DNA from: Ipomoea triloba
Lineage: Eukaryota; Streptophyta; Magnoliopsida; Solanales; Convolvulaceae
DNA length: 64,000 nt
Assembly (NCBI RefSeq): GCF_003576645.1
Contig: NC_044924.1
Span: forward strand, 21,886,045 to 21,950,044
Direction: 5' to 3'
The notes under the pieces were generated by a model that searched no databases, was not told the origin of the DNA, and saw only the letters and a list, made by a program, of their open reading frames with translations. This document shows, piece after piece, positions 8,647 to 18,590 of this stretch (positions are counted from its first letter, which is position 1; every line of letters starts with the position of its first letter). The translations under genes and the position numbers were made by a program.

Positions 8647-10672
8647 GTGTCCAACTAAAAGCGTTCGTGATAAGACACCTGAGGAAGCTTGGAGTGGGAG
8701 TAAACCATCTATCAGACATCTCAAGGTTTTTGGATGTTTGGCATATGCACATGTGCCAGATCAGTTGAGAAAGAAGTTGGACGATAAAGGTGAGAAGTGT
8801 ATTTTTATTGGTTATAGTGACATTTCAAAGGCTTATAAATTGTATAATCCTGAAACTCAAAAGGTTGTTATAAGTCGTGATGTCATTTTTGATGAATATG
8901 GTGCATGGGATTGGTCAACTAAAGAAGAAAGGTCAGTTGTTGTTCCCATTATTCCTGATAATGAGCAATTGGTTTCAGATAATGTGCAATCTTCTTTACA
9001 GCCAGAGTCATCAGTTCGGAGATCTCAACGCGAGCGTCACTTACCAGCTCGTTTGGAAGATTATGTTTTGGGTAATGATAATGACTTGACTGATGAAGAG
9101 ATTGTTCAGTTTGCTCTCTTTGCAGATTGTGACCCTATATCATTTGAGGAGGTTGCTACAGAAACTCATTGGCTTAAGGCAATGGATGAGGAGATTTGTG
9201 CCATTGAAAAGAATGGTACTTGGGAGTTAACAGAATTACCTCCAAAAAAGAAGCCAATTGGAGTAAAGTGGGTTTATAAAACCAAATACAAGTCAAATGG
9301 TGAGGTTGACCGTTTTAAGGCACGGTTGGTAGCAAAGGGTTACAAACAAAAACCAGGTATTGATTATTTTGAGGTTTTTGCTCCTGTAAGTAGACTTGAT
9401 ACTGTGCGAATGCTTATTTCTCTTGCTGCTCAAAATGATTGGAAATTGTTTCAAATGGATGTCAAGTCTGCCTTTTTGAATGGTTTTCTTGAAGAAGAAT
9501 TATATGTTGAGCAACCTGCAAGGTATGTGAAGAAAGGGGAAGAAAATAAGGTTTACAAGTTGAGAAAAGCTTTGTATGGTTTAAAACAGGCACCCAGAGC
9601 ATGGTATGGTTGCATTGATTCTTATTTTGTTGAGAATGGTTTTATGAGATGTCCTTATGAGCATACTCTGTATGTCAAATACACAGATTTTGGAGATATT
9701 GTTATAATCTGTCTGTATGTTGATGATTTGATTTTTACTGGAAACAATTTGAAACTAATCTCAGAATTCAGGGAGGCACTCATTAAGAAATTTGAAATGA
9801 CTGATATGGGCCTTATGTGTTACTTTCTTGGTCTTGAAGTTGTTCAGATGAATGGTGGAATCTTCATTTCACAAAAGAAATATGCTGCTGATATTTTGAG
9901 AAAGATCAAAATGGAAAACTCCAAACCAGTTTCAACTCCAGTAGCTGAAAAGTTGAAGATGTCCAAAGATGAGTGTGGTAAGAATGTGAATGTTACAGCT
10001 TATAAAAGTTTAATTGGGAGTTTGAGATATTTGGTAGCTACTAGGCCAGATATTTCTTTTGGAGTTGGAATACTCAGCAGATTTATGGAGGAACCAAAAG
10101 AATCACATTGGGTTGCAGCAAAGCGAATTCTTAGATATGTCAAAGGTACGAGTAATGATGGAATTTTTTACTCTACTAATGATGCTGTGAAACTTGTTGG
10201 ATACACAGACAGTGATTGGGCTGGAGATGTTGAGACAAGAAAAAGCACATCGGGATATGCTTTCTATCTTGGTTCTGCTATATTTTCTTGGTCTTCAAAG
10301 AAGCAGCAGATTGTAGCACTTTCAACCGCAGAAGCAGAATACATTGCAGCAGCAAACTGTGCTACTCAAGCAATTTGGCTTAAAAGAATTTTGGAGTTTT
10401 TGCAACAAAAGCAGGAGGCACCTACAACAATTTTTTGTGACAACAAGTCTGCCATTTCGTTGTCCAAAAATCCTGTTTTTCATGGTCGCAGCAAACACAT
10501 TGATATCAAGTATCACAAGATCAGGGAGTTGGTTGCTGAAAAACAAATCAACATTGAGTATTGTGCAAGTGAATGCCAAGTTGCTGATATCTTTACAAAA
10601 CCATTGAAGACAGAGACATTTCTCAAATTGAAGAAAGAAATTGGGATGACGAATTTATCCAATTTGGTTTAA
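8624..10672 (+). CDS. Copia 1 integrase C-terminus, reverse transcriptase and RNase H
   Basis: The frame resumes with VLNRCPTKSVRDKTPEEAWS (integrase C-terminal part). RT follows from about residue 195 (WELTELPPKKKPIGVKWVYK, LKQAPRAWYG, catalytic YVDDL) and RNase H from about residue 520 (GYTDSDWAGD, STAEAEYIAA, CDNKSAI, KHIDIKYH). The TAA stop lies just before the polypurine tract. Length is as expected for copia pol. Apart from the frameshift at its start no damage was seen, which agrees with a young insertion. Confidence 0.92.
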   Translation: MLVHVLNRCPTKSVRDKTPEEAWSGSKPSIRHLKVFGCLAYAHVPDQLRKKLDDKGEKCIFIGYSDISKAYKLYNPETQKVVISRDVIFDEYGAWDWSTKEERSVVVPIIPDNEQLVSDNVQSSLQPESSVRRSQRERHLPARLEDYVLGNDNDLTDEEIVQFALFADCDPISFEEVATETHWLKAMDEEICAIEKNGTWELTELPPKKKPIGVKWVYKTKYKSNGEVDRFKARLVAKGYKQKPGIDYFEVFAPVSRLDTVRMLISLAAQNDWKLFQMDVKSAFLNGFLEEELYVEQPARYVKKGEENKVYKLRKALYGLKQAPRAWYGCIDSYFVENGFMRCPYEHTLYVKYTDFGDIVIICLYVDDLIFTGNNLKLISEFREALIKKFEMTDMGLMCYFLGLEVVQMNGGIFISQKKYAADILRKIKMENSKPVSTPVAEKLKMSKDECGKNVNVTAYKSLIGSLRYLVATRPDISFGVGILSRFMEEPKESHWVAAKRILRYVKGTSNDGIFYSTNDAVKLVGYTDSDWAGDVETRKSTSGYAFYLGSAIFSWSSKKQQIVALSTAEAEYIAAANCATQAIWLKRILEFLQQKQEAPTTIFCDNKSAISLSKNPVFHGRSKHIDIKYHKIRELVAEKQINIEYCASECQVADIFTKPLKTETFLKLKKEIGMTNLSNLV

Positions 10673-10681
10673 GGGAGGCAA

Positions 10682-11067
10682 TGTTATTAATTAAACCAAA
10701 AGAAAGAAGAAGTGCAGCATTATGGAGTCACTTTCGGCAGTGATTCAAGCACTAATGACATTAGTGCACATAATTAGTATAAGAATAATATTAGTGGGTT
10801 AGGTGGATTAGGTGAATGAATTATTATATGTTGTGTAGTGGAGTGATTTAGGTGAGTGGAATAGATATAGCATAAAATAATGTATAATTAGTGAGCAATG
10901 TCTGATCTTCATTTGCTATATATATATGTGTGTTGTATTACGGAAATGGTCTGAAGAAATAAAAAGCAAAACAAAATTCAGAAAAGTTTCCTAGCTATAT
11001 TCCTTCGTCCTTTCCCCTCTTTCTCTCAATTAAATACATAGATATATTTGATTAAATATATCTAACA
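10682..11067 (+). repeat. 3' LTR of Copia element 1
   Basis: 386 bp, TGTTATT...CTAACA, followed by AATAT, the right target duplication. It differs from the 5' LTR at three sites (for example TTTCGGCAG versus TTTCGACAG). Confidence 0.92.
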
Positions 11068-11388
11068 AATATATATAGGTATTTTCATAACCCTCCACCT
11101 AGAAGGTATTGGTTTTATGGTTTTAATGTTGAATATTGATTAAATTAGCTTAGTCATTATAGTTTATGGGATTACCTTAGTCTCTCACTTTCTTTCTCAA
11201 TCTTATAACCTGTTCACATCCCAATTGTTAATGGACAAACCTCTGAAGGAGATTCCTAAATGGCATTGCATAATGCTATTGTTATTTGGAAATTAGCTAG
11301 TGTAGCTTCATGCACATACATGCCTATTATATCTTGAATTTGTTGCTGCTCTGGGTTTTCATGAAATTTTCAACATCGTTGTCTGTAG
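11068..11388 (+). other. Right part of the SRFR1-like intron
   Basis: AT-rich DNA after the Copia target site, ending in GTTGTCTGTAG, a good acceptor for the following exon. Confidence 0.5.
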
Positions 11389-11563
11389 TGAGGAATTCAT
11401 TTCTGGATTTGGGTCTCACACTCCCCTCATTCTTTTCCGGCTTCCATATCACTGTGCCCATAACATATTTGTTTGTGTACTTTATTGGATTTGTGAAGAT
11501 ATAACAAGAAAGAGATTTAGAGAACTAAAGAACAAAAGGAACATTCACGAGAAAGATCCAGAG
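11389..11563 (+). pseudogene. SRFR1-like exon (downstream of the Copia insertion), partly diverged
   Basis: Joined to the exon ending at 6304, the split codon AG|T gives Ser and the reading NKL-SEEFISGFGSHTPLILF, which fits the continuation of SRFR1 that I recall (SEEFxSGFGSHTPMIL). After that the frame stays open (RLPYHCAHNIF ... RKRFRELKNKRNIHEKDPE) to a donor GAG|GTAACC, but this part is not familiar from SRFR1. Either the locus is chimeric, or only the first 17 codons are truly homologous. Confidence 0.5.
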
Positions 11564-12613
11564 GTAACCCGCTATTGCCCTTTTCTTTATATTGTGATAC
11601 ATGTCAAAATTGGCAGAGATTGTTGACTCTATTGAACTTCATTGCTTCATAAATTTTCATTAGTGTAGCCATATCACATGATTGGAATAGAAATTGTACG
11701 CGTAGATATTAAGAGTTGTAAATGAAACAACCTTGGACCAGCTTGTTTTAAGCTTAAGTTTACCTTTGACCTGTTGTTGTCAATGAACATATTAATGAGC
11801 TTGAGAAATCCCTTGTTCTGCCTTGCCAATAATACCAATTCTCATGGTTTGTGTACCATTAGCCAACACAATCATTTATTTTTCTTCCCACTGCACGTGT
11901 TTCTGGGAGTGCTAATGTTGCTGTTTGGTGCAAGAGCAGTGCCGTGTATGTAGTTTGCAAAAAGTACTTTAATTTTATTCTGGCTATTTAACTTAATAAG
12001 CCAATGTATAAAACATCAAGCTTCATGAAACAATTTTTTATGTTCCGCATATTTTTTGCATAAAGGAAAGTAGCATTTGTTTAGTGGCCTAGTGCTCTCT
12101 TGTTGTCTGTTATTTTTAACAGTTTGCTTTTGTTGCTCTATGCATCATCCTTCTGTTTTTTTTTTTTTGAGCAGAAATAATCAATGATGTCGTTAGTTTT
12201 CTATACAGTTGTGCAATTTTATCTTATATGTTTGGCATTTCTGTTATAAACTAAGGAAATTCTGAGCCAAAGGCATACTGAGATCACAGGTCCACTCTCC
12301 TATATAAATGTACCAATAAAAGAAGAGGGAGAAATTCTGTATCATTTCTTTATGATTAAAGAAAATCTCATGTTAAATTTCAAACAAAAAAAAAAAAAAA
12401 AAAANAAAAAAAAAAAAGAAAATCTCATGTTAAATTTCAAAAAAAAAATAAAAGAAAATCTCATGTTAAATTTCAAATATTTTGTAAATTTTTTCCAGTT
12501 TGCCTGTAAACCCATGTGGAACCGATATTGATGGCTAATAGAATAAAGTTGAGTCCTCATTTAAGTTTTAGTGCATATGTGTAATGACTTTAATTTCTCT
12601 ATATGTTTTGCAG
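11564..12613. other. Non-coding, intron-like
   Basis: No coding potential seen. 12350-12480 has three copies of AAAATCTCATGTTAAATTTCAAA separated by A-runs around a single N at 12405, probably an assembly or polymerase-slippage artefact. If the exon at 12614 belongs to the same gene this is an intron. Confidence 0.35.
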
Positions 12614-12667
12614 ACAAAAGCTGAAGATGCGGCTAAGGGTGAGAAGAATGAAGAAGTAGATTTATAG
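12614..12667 (+). CDS. Possible terminal exon, gene unknown
   Basis: After TTTTGCAG the frame reads TKAEDAAKGEKNEEVDL and stops at TAG. The composition (charged, Lys/Glu-rich) and good acceptor suggest a last exon, but I do not recognise the protein. It may end the gene containing the exon at 11389 or be chance. Confidence 0.25.
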   Translation, partial: TKAEDAAKGEKNEEVDL

Positions 12668-14326
12668 TATAAATGTGTCACTATTTCTGTAAAGAAAATA
12701 CTCCTTAAATATTGTACAGGAAAAAAAATTGTATTTATTATTATAATCAATTTAAATTTTTATCAAATAATTTTTTTTTAATAATAGTGACTTCTTTGTT
12801 GGGTTAACTTGTTTCTTGATTTGGGTTGGTTGTATTTTCCATTATTTATTTCTTTACTTTTAATTTCTGAATAAAAAAATAATTTATGTCTTTTGTTTTG
12901 AGTTTTGGAGATGAAGATGAACACCTTGGTTTGTAAAATATGGAAAAATTTCAAGGGTAATCTATGAGAGACAACATAAAGATAATTTTGACTTTTAATT
13001 TAGAAGAAGTTGGAATAAGCTAATTGCCCCAATAAGCTCTTCTATCAAACACTAACCAAACATTTTCCAAAACTCCTTTAGCACCCCAATTTTCAAATTT
13101 TTCTCTCAAAACAACACAAAAAAGTCCTCAAATTCTTTTAGGAAGTCTTCAATTAATACACACATAGAGCACCATCCATGCACAAATCTTGTATTAAACT
13201 TCACAAATGGTGAGCTTGTCAAATTTTCAATTTTTTCGTTTGAAACACATGTCAGTACATATGACTTACATTTCTCGTATTTATTTAGACATACGACAAA
13301 CCCAAGGGTTCAAAACCGGATGGCTCCGGTTCCATAACCGTAAAATATATATATATATATATATATATGTTTAAAATTTAAAAGCCATTGATTGTTACTT
13401 GAATGTAGTGGTTGTCCACTTGTCCAGCATGTTCAATAGGACTGTAGGAGCTTCAGACTGCAACTTCCAAGAATAATGGTATCAGCCAAATCTCCAGAAC
13501 CAAAAATACTGATAAAATAAGCATGCAATGCAAGCCCCACTGTTGAAAAACCCCAAAAGTGAATTAAAAAGTTAAAAGCTGTAGCAATGATCAAATTAAA
13601 GTGGGGATCATCATATTCCGGGAGGAAAGCAGATTAAAGCAAAAAAAAACGCAAACCTGTACTTGTTGGGTATGTTAGTGGTTATGCTATCTGATCTCCG
13701 GAATCTGATTTCTTAATCTATTTTTCATTTACTATGAAACACTAAATTTGATTATCCAAAATTGGTCAAATCAACTGAAAAAGTCTAATTAGACATTTTT
13801 CAAAGACTCCTTTGCTATAAAATTCTTGCACCTAAATTTTCAAATTCTTCCCTCAAAAGAAAAACAAAAAAAATATCCTCAAATTCATTTAGGGAATCTT
13901 CAATTTATGCACACATAGAGCATCATCCTTGCACACATCTTACATTGAACTTCACAGGCGGTGAGTTTGTCAAATTCTAAAATCTTTTTTTTTTTGCCTG
14001 AAACACATATTAGTATATACACTTCATTTCTCGTATTTATTATGAATTTAAGACATAAGCAAGTGCAATTTTATTCTTGATACCTCCCTGACCTTTGATA
14101 ACTTTGGCTACTTGGCTGTTGTTGCTGCATTTGTGAGAGTATATTAGCATGCAGCAAACAATAGTGTTGCTTAGCTTGGCTGCATGGATGATCCCCACCA
14201 ATTTGTTTTGCCCTGCAATGAATAAGATGAGAAAGACGGTGGTAGCAAGAAGATTAGGAAGACGGCGATGGAGAAGAAGATGAGAAAGACGACTATAGCA
14301 AAGAAGATGCAGAAGACCATGAGTCT
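12668..14326. repeat. Non-coding region with a duplicated degenerate repeat
   Basis: Two diverged direct copies at 13060-13290 and 13815-14045 share CACACATAGAGCA(C/T)CATCC, ACTTCACA..(T/C)GGTGAG and CATTTCTCGTATTTATT; a third relative lies at 4395-4560. A (TA)n tract is at 13347-13369. 14220-14326 has a run of GAAGA(A/T)GA(G/A)AAAGACG repeats that recurs at 18590-18665 next to a plant-mobile-domain remnant. No gene seen. Confidence 0.45.
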
Positions 14327-14462
14327 GGTGAGACCTTTCATAAATGCACAGAAGTTACTACACGAATTCACACACGATAGATTGTGTGCACTCAAGGGGG
14401 TGAATTGCACACAATCTAGTCTGTGTGTAGTTGCTTTTGTGCATTTACATAGGGTCTTAAGG
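14327..14462. repeat. Foldback hairpin, about 135 bp
   Basis: Imperfect inverted repeat. The left arm contains ATAAATGCACAGAAGTTACT, ACAC and GATTGTGTGCA, and the right arm carries the complements TGCACACAATC, GTGT and AGTTGCTTTTGTGCATTTAC. The loop is about 15 bases (CTCAAGGGGGTGAAT). It could be a short foldback MITE or a precursor-like small-RNA hairpin. Confidence 0.55.
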
Positions 14463-14505
14463 GACTCATGGAAATATGTGGTCTCATTTGGTTATTTCTC
14501 TCTCC

Positions 14506-14546
<41 letters not shown>

Positions 14547-15727
14547 ATATAATTTATAAAATTTGATTTATTTCATCAAAAATGACATGTTTGAGAGTCT
14601 AATTGTACCTTTTAAAAGTTTAAGGACCTAATTGACTTTTAACTTAAAGTTTAGGAGTCTGACATTTTTCTCAATATAAATATACTTGTCATAAAAAATT
14701 ATATGCATGTGGTTCAATTTGTTTGGGTACTGTTCAACTAGTGGGCACAGTGGACATGGTCAATCTTTTTGGCCTGGGTTGAAAATGAAGATATTATAAG
14801 AAAGGGGAAAAAACGTTATATAAGATTTTGAGATAAATTAATCCATTCCTATATTAAAAATTTAGGGGAAAATGTTGATAAATAATATCAGAACAACACA
14901 AGGATAAAAGCAGTTATCCACTTAATTTCTAAAATATTGTTTTTAAAATTTTTAAATTCAATTTTTTTTATTAATACAACTTTTAATATAAAGTGTAATT
15001 ATACAAAATTTCCTATTAACAATAAATTTAATATAAAAATAAACTGTAAACATATAACTCAAATTTGAACTGAAAGAATAAAATAAGATTGAAACTATAT
15101 ATTTTTCACTAGTTTCCATCATAGCTATATGTTTGATCCTTTTCTTATATTTTCTCTTCCATTATCTTCCCACATATGTACTACCCATATAAACAACCAG
15201 TCTTGTTCTATCAGGAACATATAGTTACCTAGAATTTCTAGTGTTCATGTGTATTGTAGAGGTATAACAATGTTTGTGTTTGAACTTTTTTTTTTTAAAA
15301 ATAAAATAAAATTTTAGGACATTGGCACAACTTGAACCATGTCTCATTTGAAATTATGTTCATACCTAGCAAAAGCCTTATAGATCTTTTCAAGTTTGAA
15401 AAGGATGTCGTCAAATCAATGAACCCTTTTGGTACTGTAGATATAATAGCTCGTTTTGGAATCGATGCAAAATTGAAGTTCTCGAGTATGCATTTGCTGG
15501 TCTACGTGTTGTTGCTATGCTCTTACTTTCTGAATGATTGAGTGAACGATTGTGCTTTAGTTGTGATTAATTGATGTGTTCAATGATAGATTGGAGTTAA
15601 ATTGGTAAAGTGGTGGGTGCAAGATTTGGGCAAGGATGGTGCACTGTGTCCTAGGAAAAATTAACTTAATTGCACTAGGAAAATAATCCACTATGAGTCA
15701 TTTTACTCAATAAGATTTGCCTAAAAG
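14463..15727. other. Non-coding, AT-rich
   Basis: Includes a (CT)n(TA)n microsatellite at about 14500-14548. 15590-15655 is the inverted partner of 5866-5935. No gene seen. Confidence 0.4.
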
Positions 15728-15991
15728 AAGTGTAGCTTACTATCACGCTACACTCTTAATCTCGAAGTAAAGTATTCATTGACGTGTGAAGATAAACCCT
15801 GGAGCTATTGCATGTTAGTTGGCGAAAAGAAGTGTAGTTTACTATCAAGCTACACTCTTAATCCCGAAGTAAAATATTCATTGACATAGATAAGGAGGTG
15901 GCGAGATTGAACTGAAACCTACTATCGGTTGTCGAAAAAAGTGTAATTTACTATCAAGTTACACTCTTAATCTCAAAATAAAATATTCATT
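15728..15991. repeat. Three tandem repeats of about 105 bp, each with a small stem-loop
   Basis: Each unit starts with GTGTAG(C/T)TTACTATCA, then a complement of the first seven bases, then CTCTTAATC(T/C)C(G/A)AA(G/A)TAAA(G/A)TATTCATT. Unit starts are near 15730, 15832 and 15941. The stem GTGTAGC/GCTACAC in unit 1 becomes GTGTAAT/GTTACAC in unit 3. Confidence 0.65.
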
Positions 15992-16029
15992 ATTGGATAT
16001 TGACTGTATACGCACATTGAATAAAAGCT

Positions 16030-16350
16030 TGATAGTAACCAAACCAACAATTGAAGAAGAATGAGGAATTGCCAATTACACAAGCATTATCCATGGTCAC
16101 CCTACACATGTTTCAATATAAGATGGCAAGAACAACACTACCCAACTGTAGTTATTGGCACTTAGCAAATCTCTAATGTAGTATAAGAAATTAAAATAGT
16201 CTCACAATGTTGTTCGATGTGTCTCGGAATAACATTTCACTTACCTAGTAATTGCATGATACGTAACCGAGTCATGCAATCTATGTCTTCAGCATCTGAA
16301 TGCTTTACCATGGTTGCAAATTTTGTAGACATGTCAGGATCAAACAAGAG
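16030..16350 (-). pseudogene. Plant mobile domain remnant, copy 3 (degenerate)
   Basis: Nucleotide match to the copy at 18047-18590: ATTGAAGAAGAATGAGGAA, CAAGCATTATC(C/T)ATGGTCACCC, TAGTAATTGCATGATACG and GTAGACATGTCAGGATC. No open frame of useful length. Confidence 0.4.
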
Positions 16351-16627
16351 GTGTAAAAAATTGAGTTATTGTCTATTCCTCATAAAATTTACACATTTCA
16401 ATCAAAAACTAACAACCAATAAATGCACACTGAACAACTTCAATTTTGATGCTAAAGGCATGAATCCTCGACCAATATGGTGGATTGGGTTGGTAATGAC
16501 ACAATGTGCAATTAGGCTATACAATCTAAAGAGCACCATCATTTGTGGTTTTTTTTTTTTTTTTTCTTATGGGGTCAAGCATGAGGTGGATGAAAGAACC
16601 TATAGGAGAGAAAAATGTGATGAGCTG
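16351..16627. other. Non-coding
   Basis: Contains a T-run near 16551-16565 and the phrase GCTAAAGGCATGAATCCTC, which is also present at 5174, another trace of the same repeat family. No gene. Confidence 0.35.
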
Positions 16628-16903
16628 TTGCAAGCACTATTGCAAAAATCCGCCAACGCCTAGGCCGAGGTGAATTACCTCCTAGGTAGCCGCCTAGGCG
16701 CCCAACTCAGCCGACTCTACCGAATTGGCAGCAAACTAGACAAAATTCGGCCTAGCTAATTTTTTAAATTATATATATATATATATAACATACACCGACA
16801 CACGTGCACAATTTTTTTTTTTTTTTATAGTTAGTCGCCTAGGCGCTAGGCGCTACTCTACCGCCTGACTAGCATCTAGCGCCTACTGCAACCATGCTTG
16901 CAA
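16628..16903. mobile_element. Small MITE-like element rich in CGCCTAGGCG
   Basis: Imperfect terminal inverted repeats (TTGCAAGCAC...TTGCA at the left; TGCAACCATGCTTGCAA at the right). The GC-rich subterminal parts carry repeated GCCTAGGCGC and CGCTAGGCGC palindromes around an AT-rich middle. Non-coding. The target duplication is not clear. Confidence 0.45.
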
Positions 16904-18046
16904 GTATGGTGCACGTTGTGTGCACTAGATGTGGCCACTAGGGGTGTAAACCTTTTATTTTTACCACTCTATTTCTTTCTTCTGTTTTTTTTTTTTTTTG
17001 TCCTTCACACCTTAAAAAACCTGCCAAAAAAGACAAATGAGATTGCTCTAACATATTATTGTAACCACATTAGGTCATTATCATCATCACCCATTCACAA
17101 CATTTTCTTCACGTTTTTCCCATTATATCAAATATTAATGCACATGCCTAATGCTCTAGTCTGTGCCCTTTTTCCCTCTTCCATCAATCTTGTGCAAGTC
17201 TACTTTAGTGTAGAAGTTGGCCAGCCAAGGGTGCTTGAATTTTCAAAACCGACGGAGAACTTTGTTCGGAACGTGCTACTCCACTACCTCGTACATAATT
17301 AGAGGAGACTTTGTCATCCAGACGTGCTCTCTTGATTTGCAATAATCTGGTAACTTATCCAATTCGTTTTCATATAGCCTCTAAACTGCACTCGAAAATG
17401 TAATTGAAAGACCATATAAGATATATTAAATGATGATTCGCCAATTTTAGTACACTTTGTATAAGAATATAAGTATCTTAGTACAGACATGAGTGTCTTT
17501 TTTCATATTGTCAAGTTGATCTTTACATGTTTTTAAGGCATGACTGCGAACATCACCAAATCATTTAGTACACTTCATAAAAACATCCTAATAAGTAGTG
17601 GTTAGTGTGGCTCAACTGTTGGTGCACTGGCTTTGCCTTAAACATGATGCAAAAATTAAGTGTGATTGTACTAGTGACTAATAATTTCACCTAGAAGAAA
17701 ATAAAACAATAAATATAAAAGAAATAATTGAATAAAGAATATTAAACTAGAAAAAATATTTGTATAGATGACTTTGAAAATTACAAATGGTACGGTGGAA
17801 ACTATAAATACCAGCTGTTATTTCTAGTTTCATATATCACTCATACAATATATTCTTTTTTAGTTTAATATTATTTACATCTTTATTGTTTGTTTTAAAT
17901 TTTATGTTCTTGCCTTTTTAACGGGTTGTACCTAATTGCAAGGTATTTAATTTTTAACACATGATCTTGGTTTAGTATAATTTTGAAATAAATTAGTGAA
18001 CATATATATATACCTGTAGACAACTCTAAATCAATCTAATTAGGTC
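16904..18046. other. Non-coding repeat-like DNA
   Basis: No supported gene. 17850-18046 is the shared left flank of the plant-mobile-domain repeat unit, also at 5230-5409. Confidence 0.35.
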
Positions 18047-18590
18047 TTGATGGAGAGAGAATATGTACAACTCCTAAACCCACAATTGAAGAAGAATGAG
18101 GAACCGCCAATTAGACAAGCATTATCTATGGTCACCCAGCACATGCTTCGATACAAGAAGGTAAGAACAACACTAATAAGGAACATAGTCTCGCGTTGTT
18201 GTTCAACGTGCCACGGAATAACACTCCACCTAGTAATTGCATGATACGCAACCGAGTCTTGCGTTCTATGTCTTTATTAGTGGAATGCTTTGTTAGTGGT
18301 GGCGAATTTTGTTGACATGTCAGGATTAGACAGGAGGTGCAAGAAATTGAGTTATTGCTAGGTCTAATAATGTCGAAGAGGTCATGACATACGTCACACA
18401 ACTCATCTTTTGTCTGCATTTGGAAATATCTTTGCTACTGCCATGCCATCAATGCGCAATCCAAAGAGAATATCCACATCTTGCAATGTGAGGGTGACTT
18501 CCCCAAATGGAAGTTGGAAAGAATATACATATAATGGGTCTCTGGGCAACATCAGTCCAAATGTATCATTTCCAATCTAGACAGCAGTAG
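18047..18590 (-). pseudogene. Plant mobile domain (PMD, MAIN-like) remnant, copy 4, best preserved
   Basis: The minus strand reads FQLPFGEVTLTLQDVDILFG then LRIDGMAV, a near-consensus start of the plant mobile domain. After breaks it reads TRLRIMQLLGGVLFRGTLNN, LLVLFLP and a degenerate C-terminal part. PMD proteins of the MAIN/MAIL1 group act in nuclear gene silencing in Arabidopsis, but many plant copies ride in transposable elements. Frameshifts and stops make this copy inactive. It has the same flanks as the other copies, so it multiplied as part of a mobile unit. Confidence 0.65.

Larger units (their letters stand above)
6681..11067 (+). mobile_element. Ty1-copia retrotransposon 1, near full length, gag damaged
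   Basis: A complete element with two 386-bp LTRs, 5-bp target duplication AATAT on both sides, Met-tRNA primer site and a polypurine tract (AAGGGAGGCAA) before the 3' LTR. Gene order gag - integrase - RT - RNase H is of the copia type. The later part of gag, its zinc knuckle and the protease are missing and replaced by an inverted copy of gag next to a sequence gap. It sits in the intron between two SRFR1-like exons in the same orientation as that gene. Confidence 0.92.

Noticed and set aside
11310..11504. Hydrophobic 64-codon frame
   Set aside because: It overlaps the SRFR1-like exon in another frame; the spliced frame is the better explanation.
16898..17302. 134-codon open frame
   Set aside because: Starts inside the MITE and has no recognisable domain; composition is that of random AT-rich DNA.
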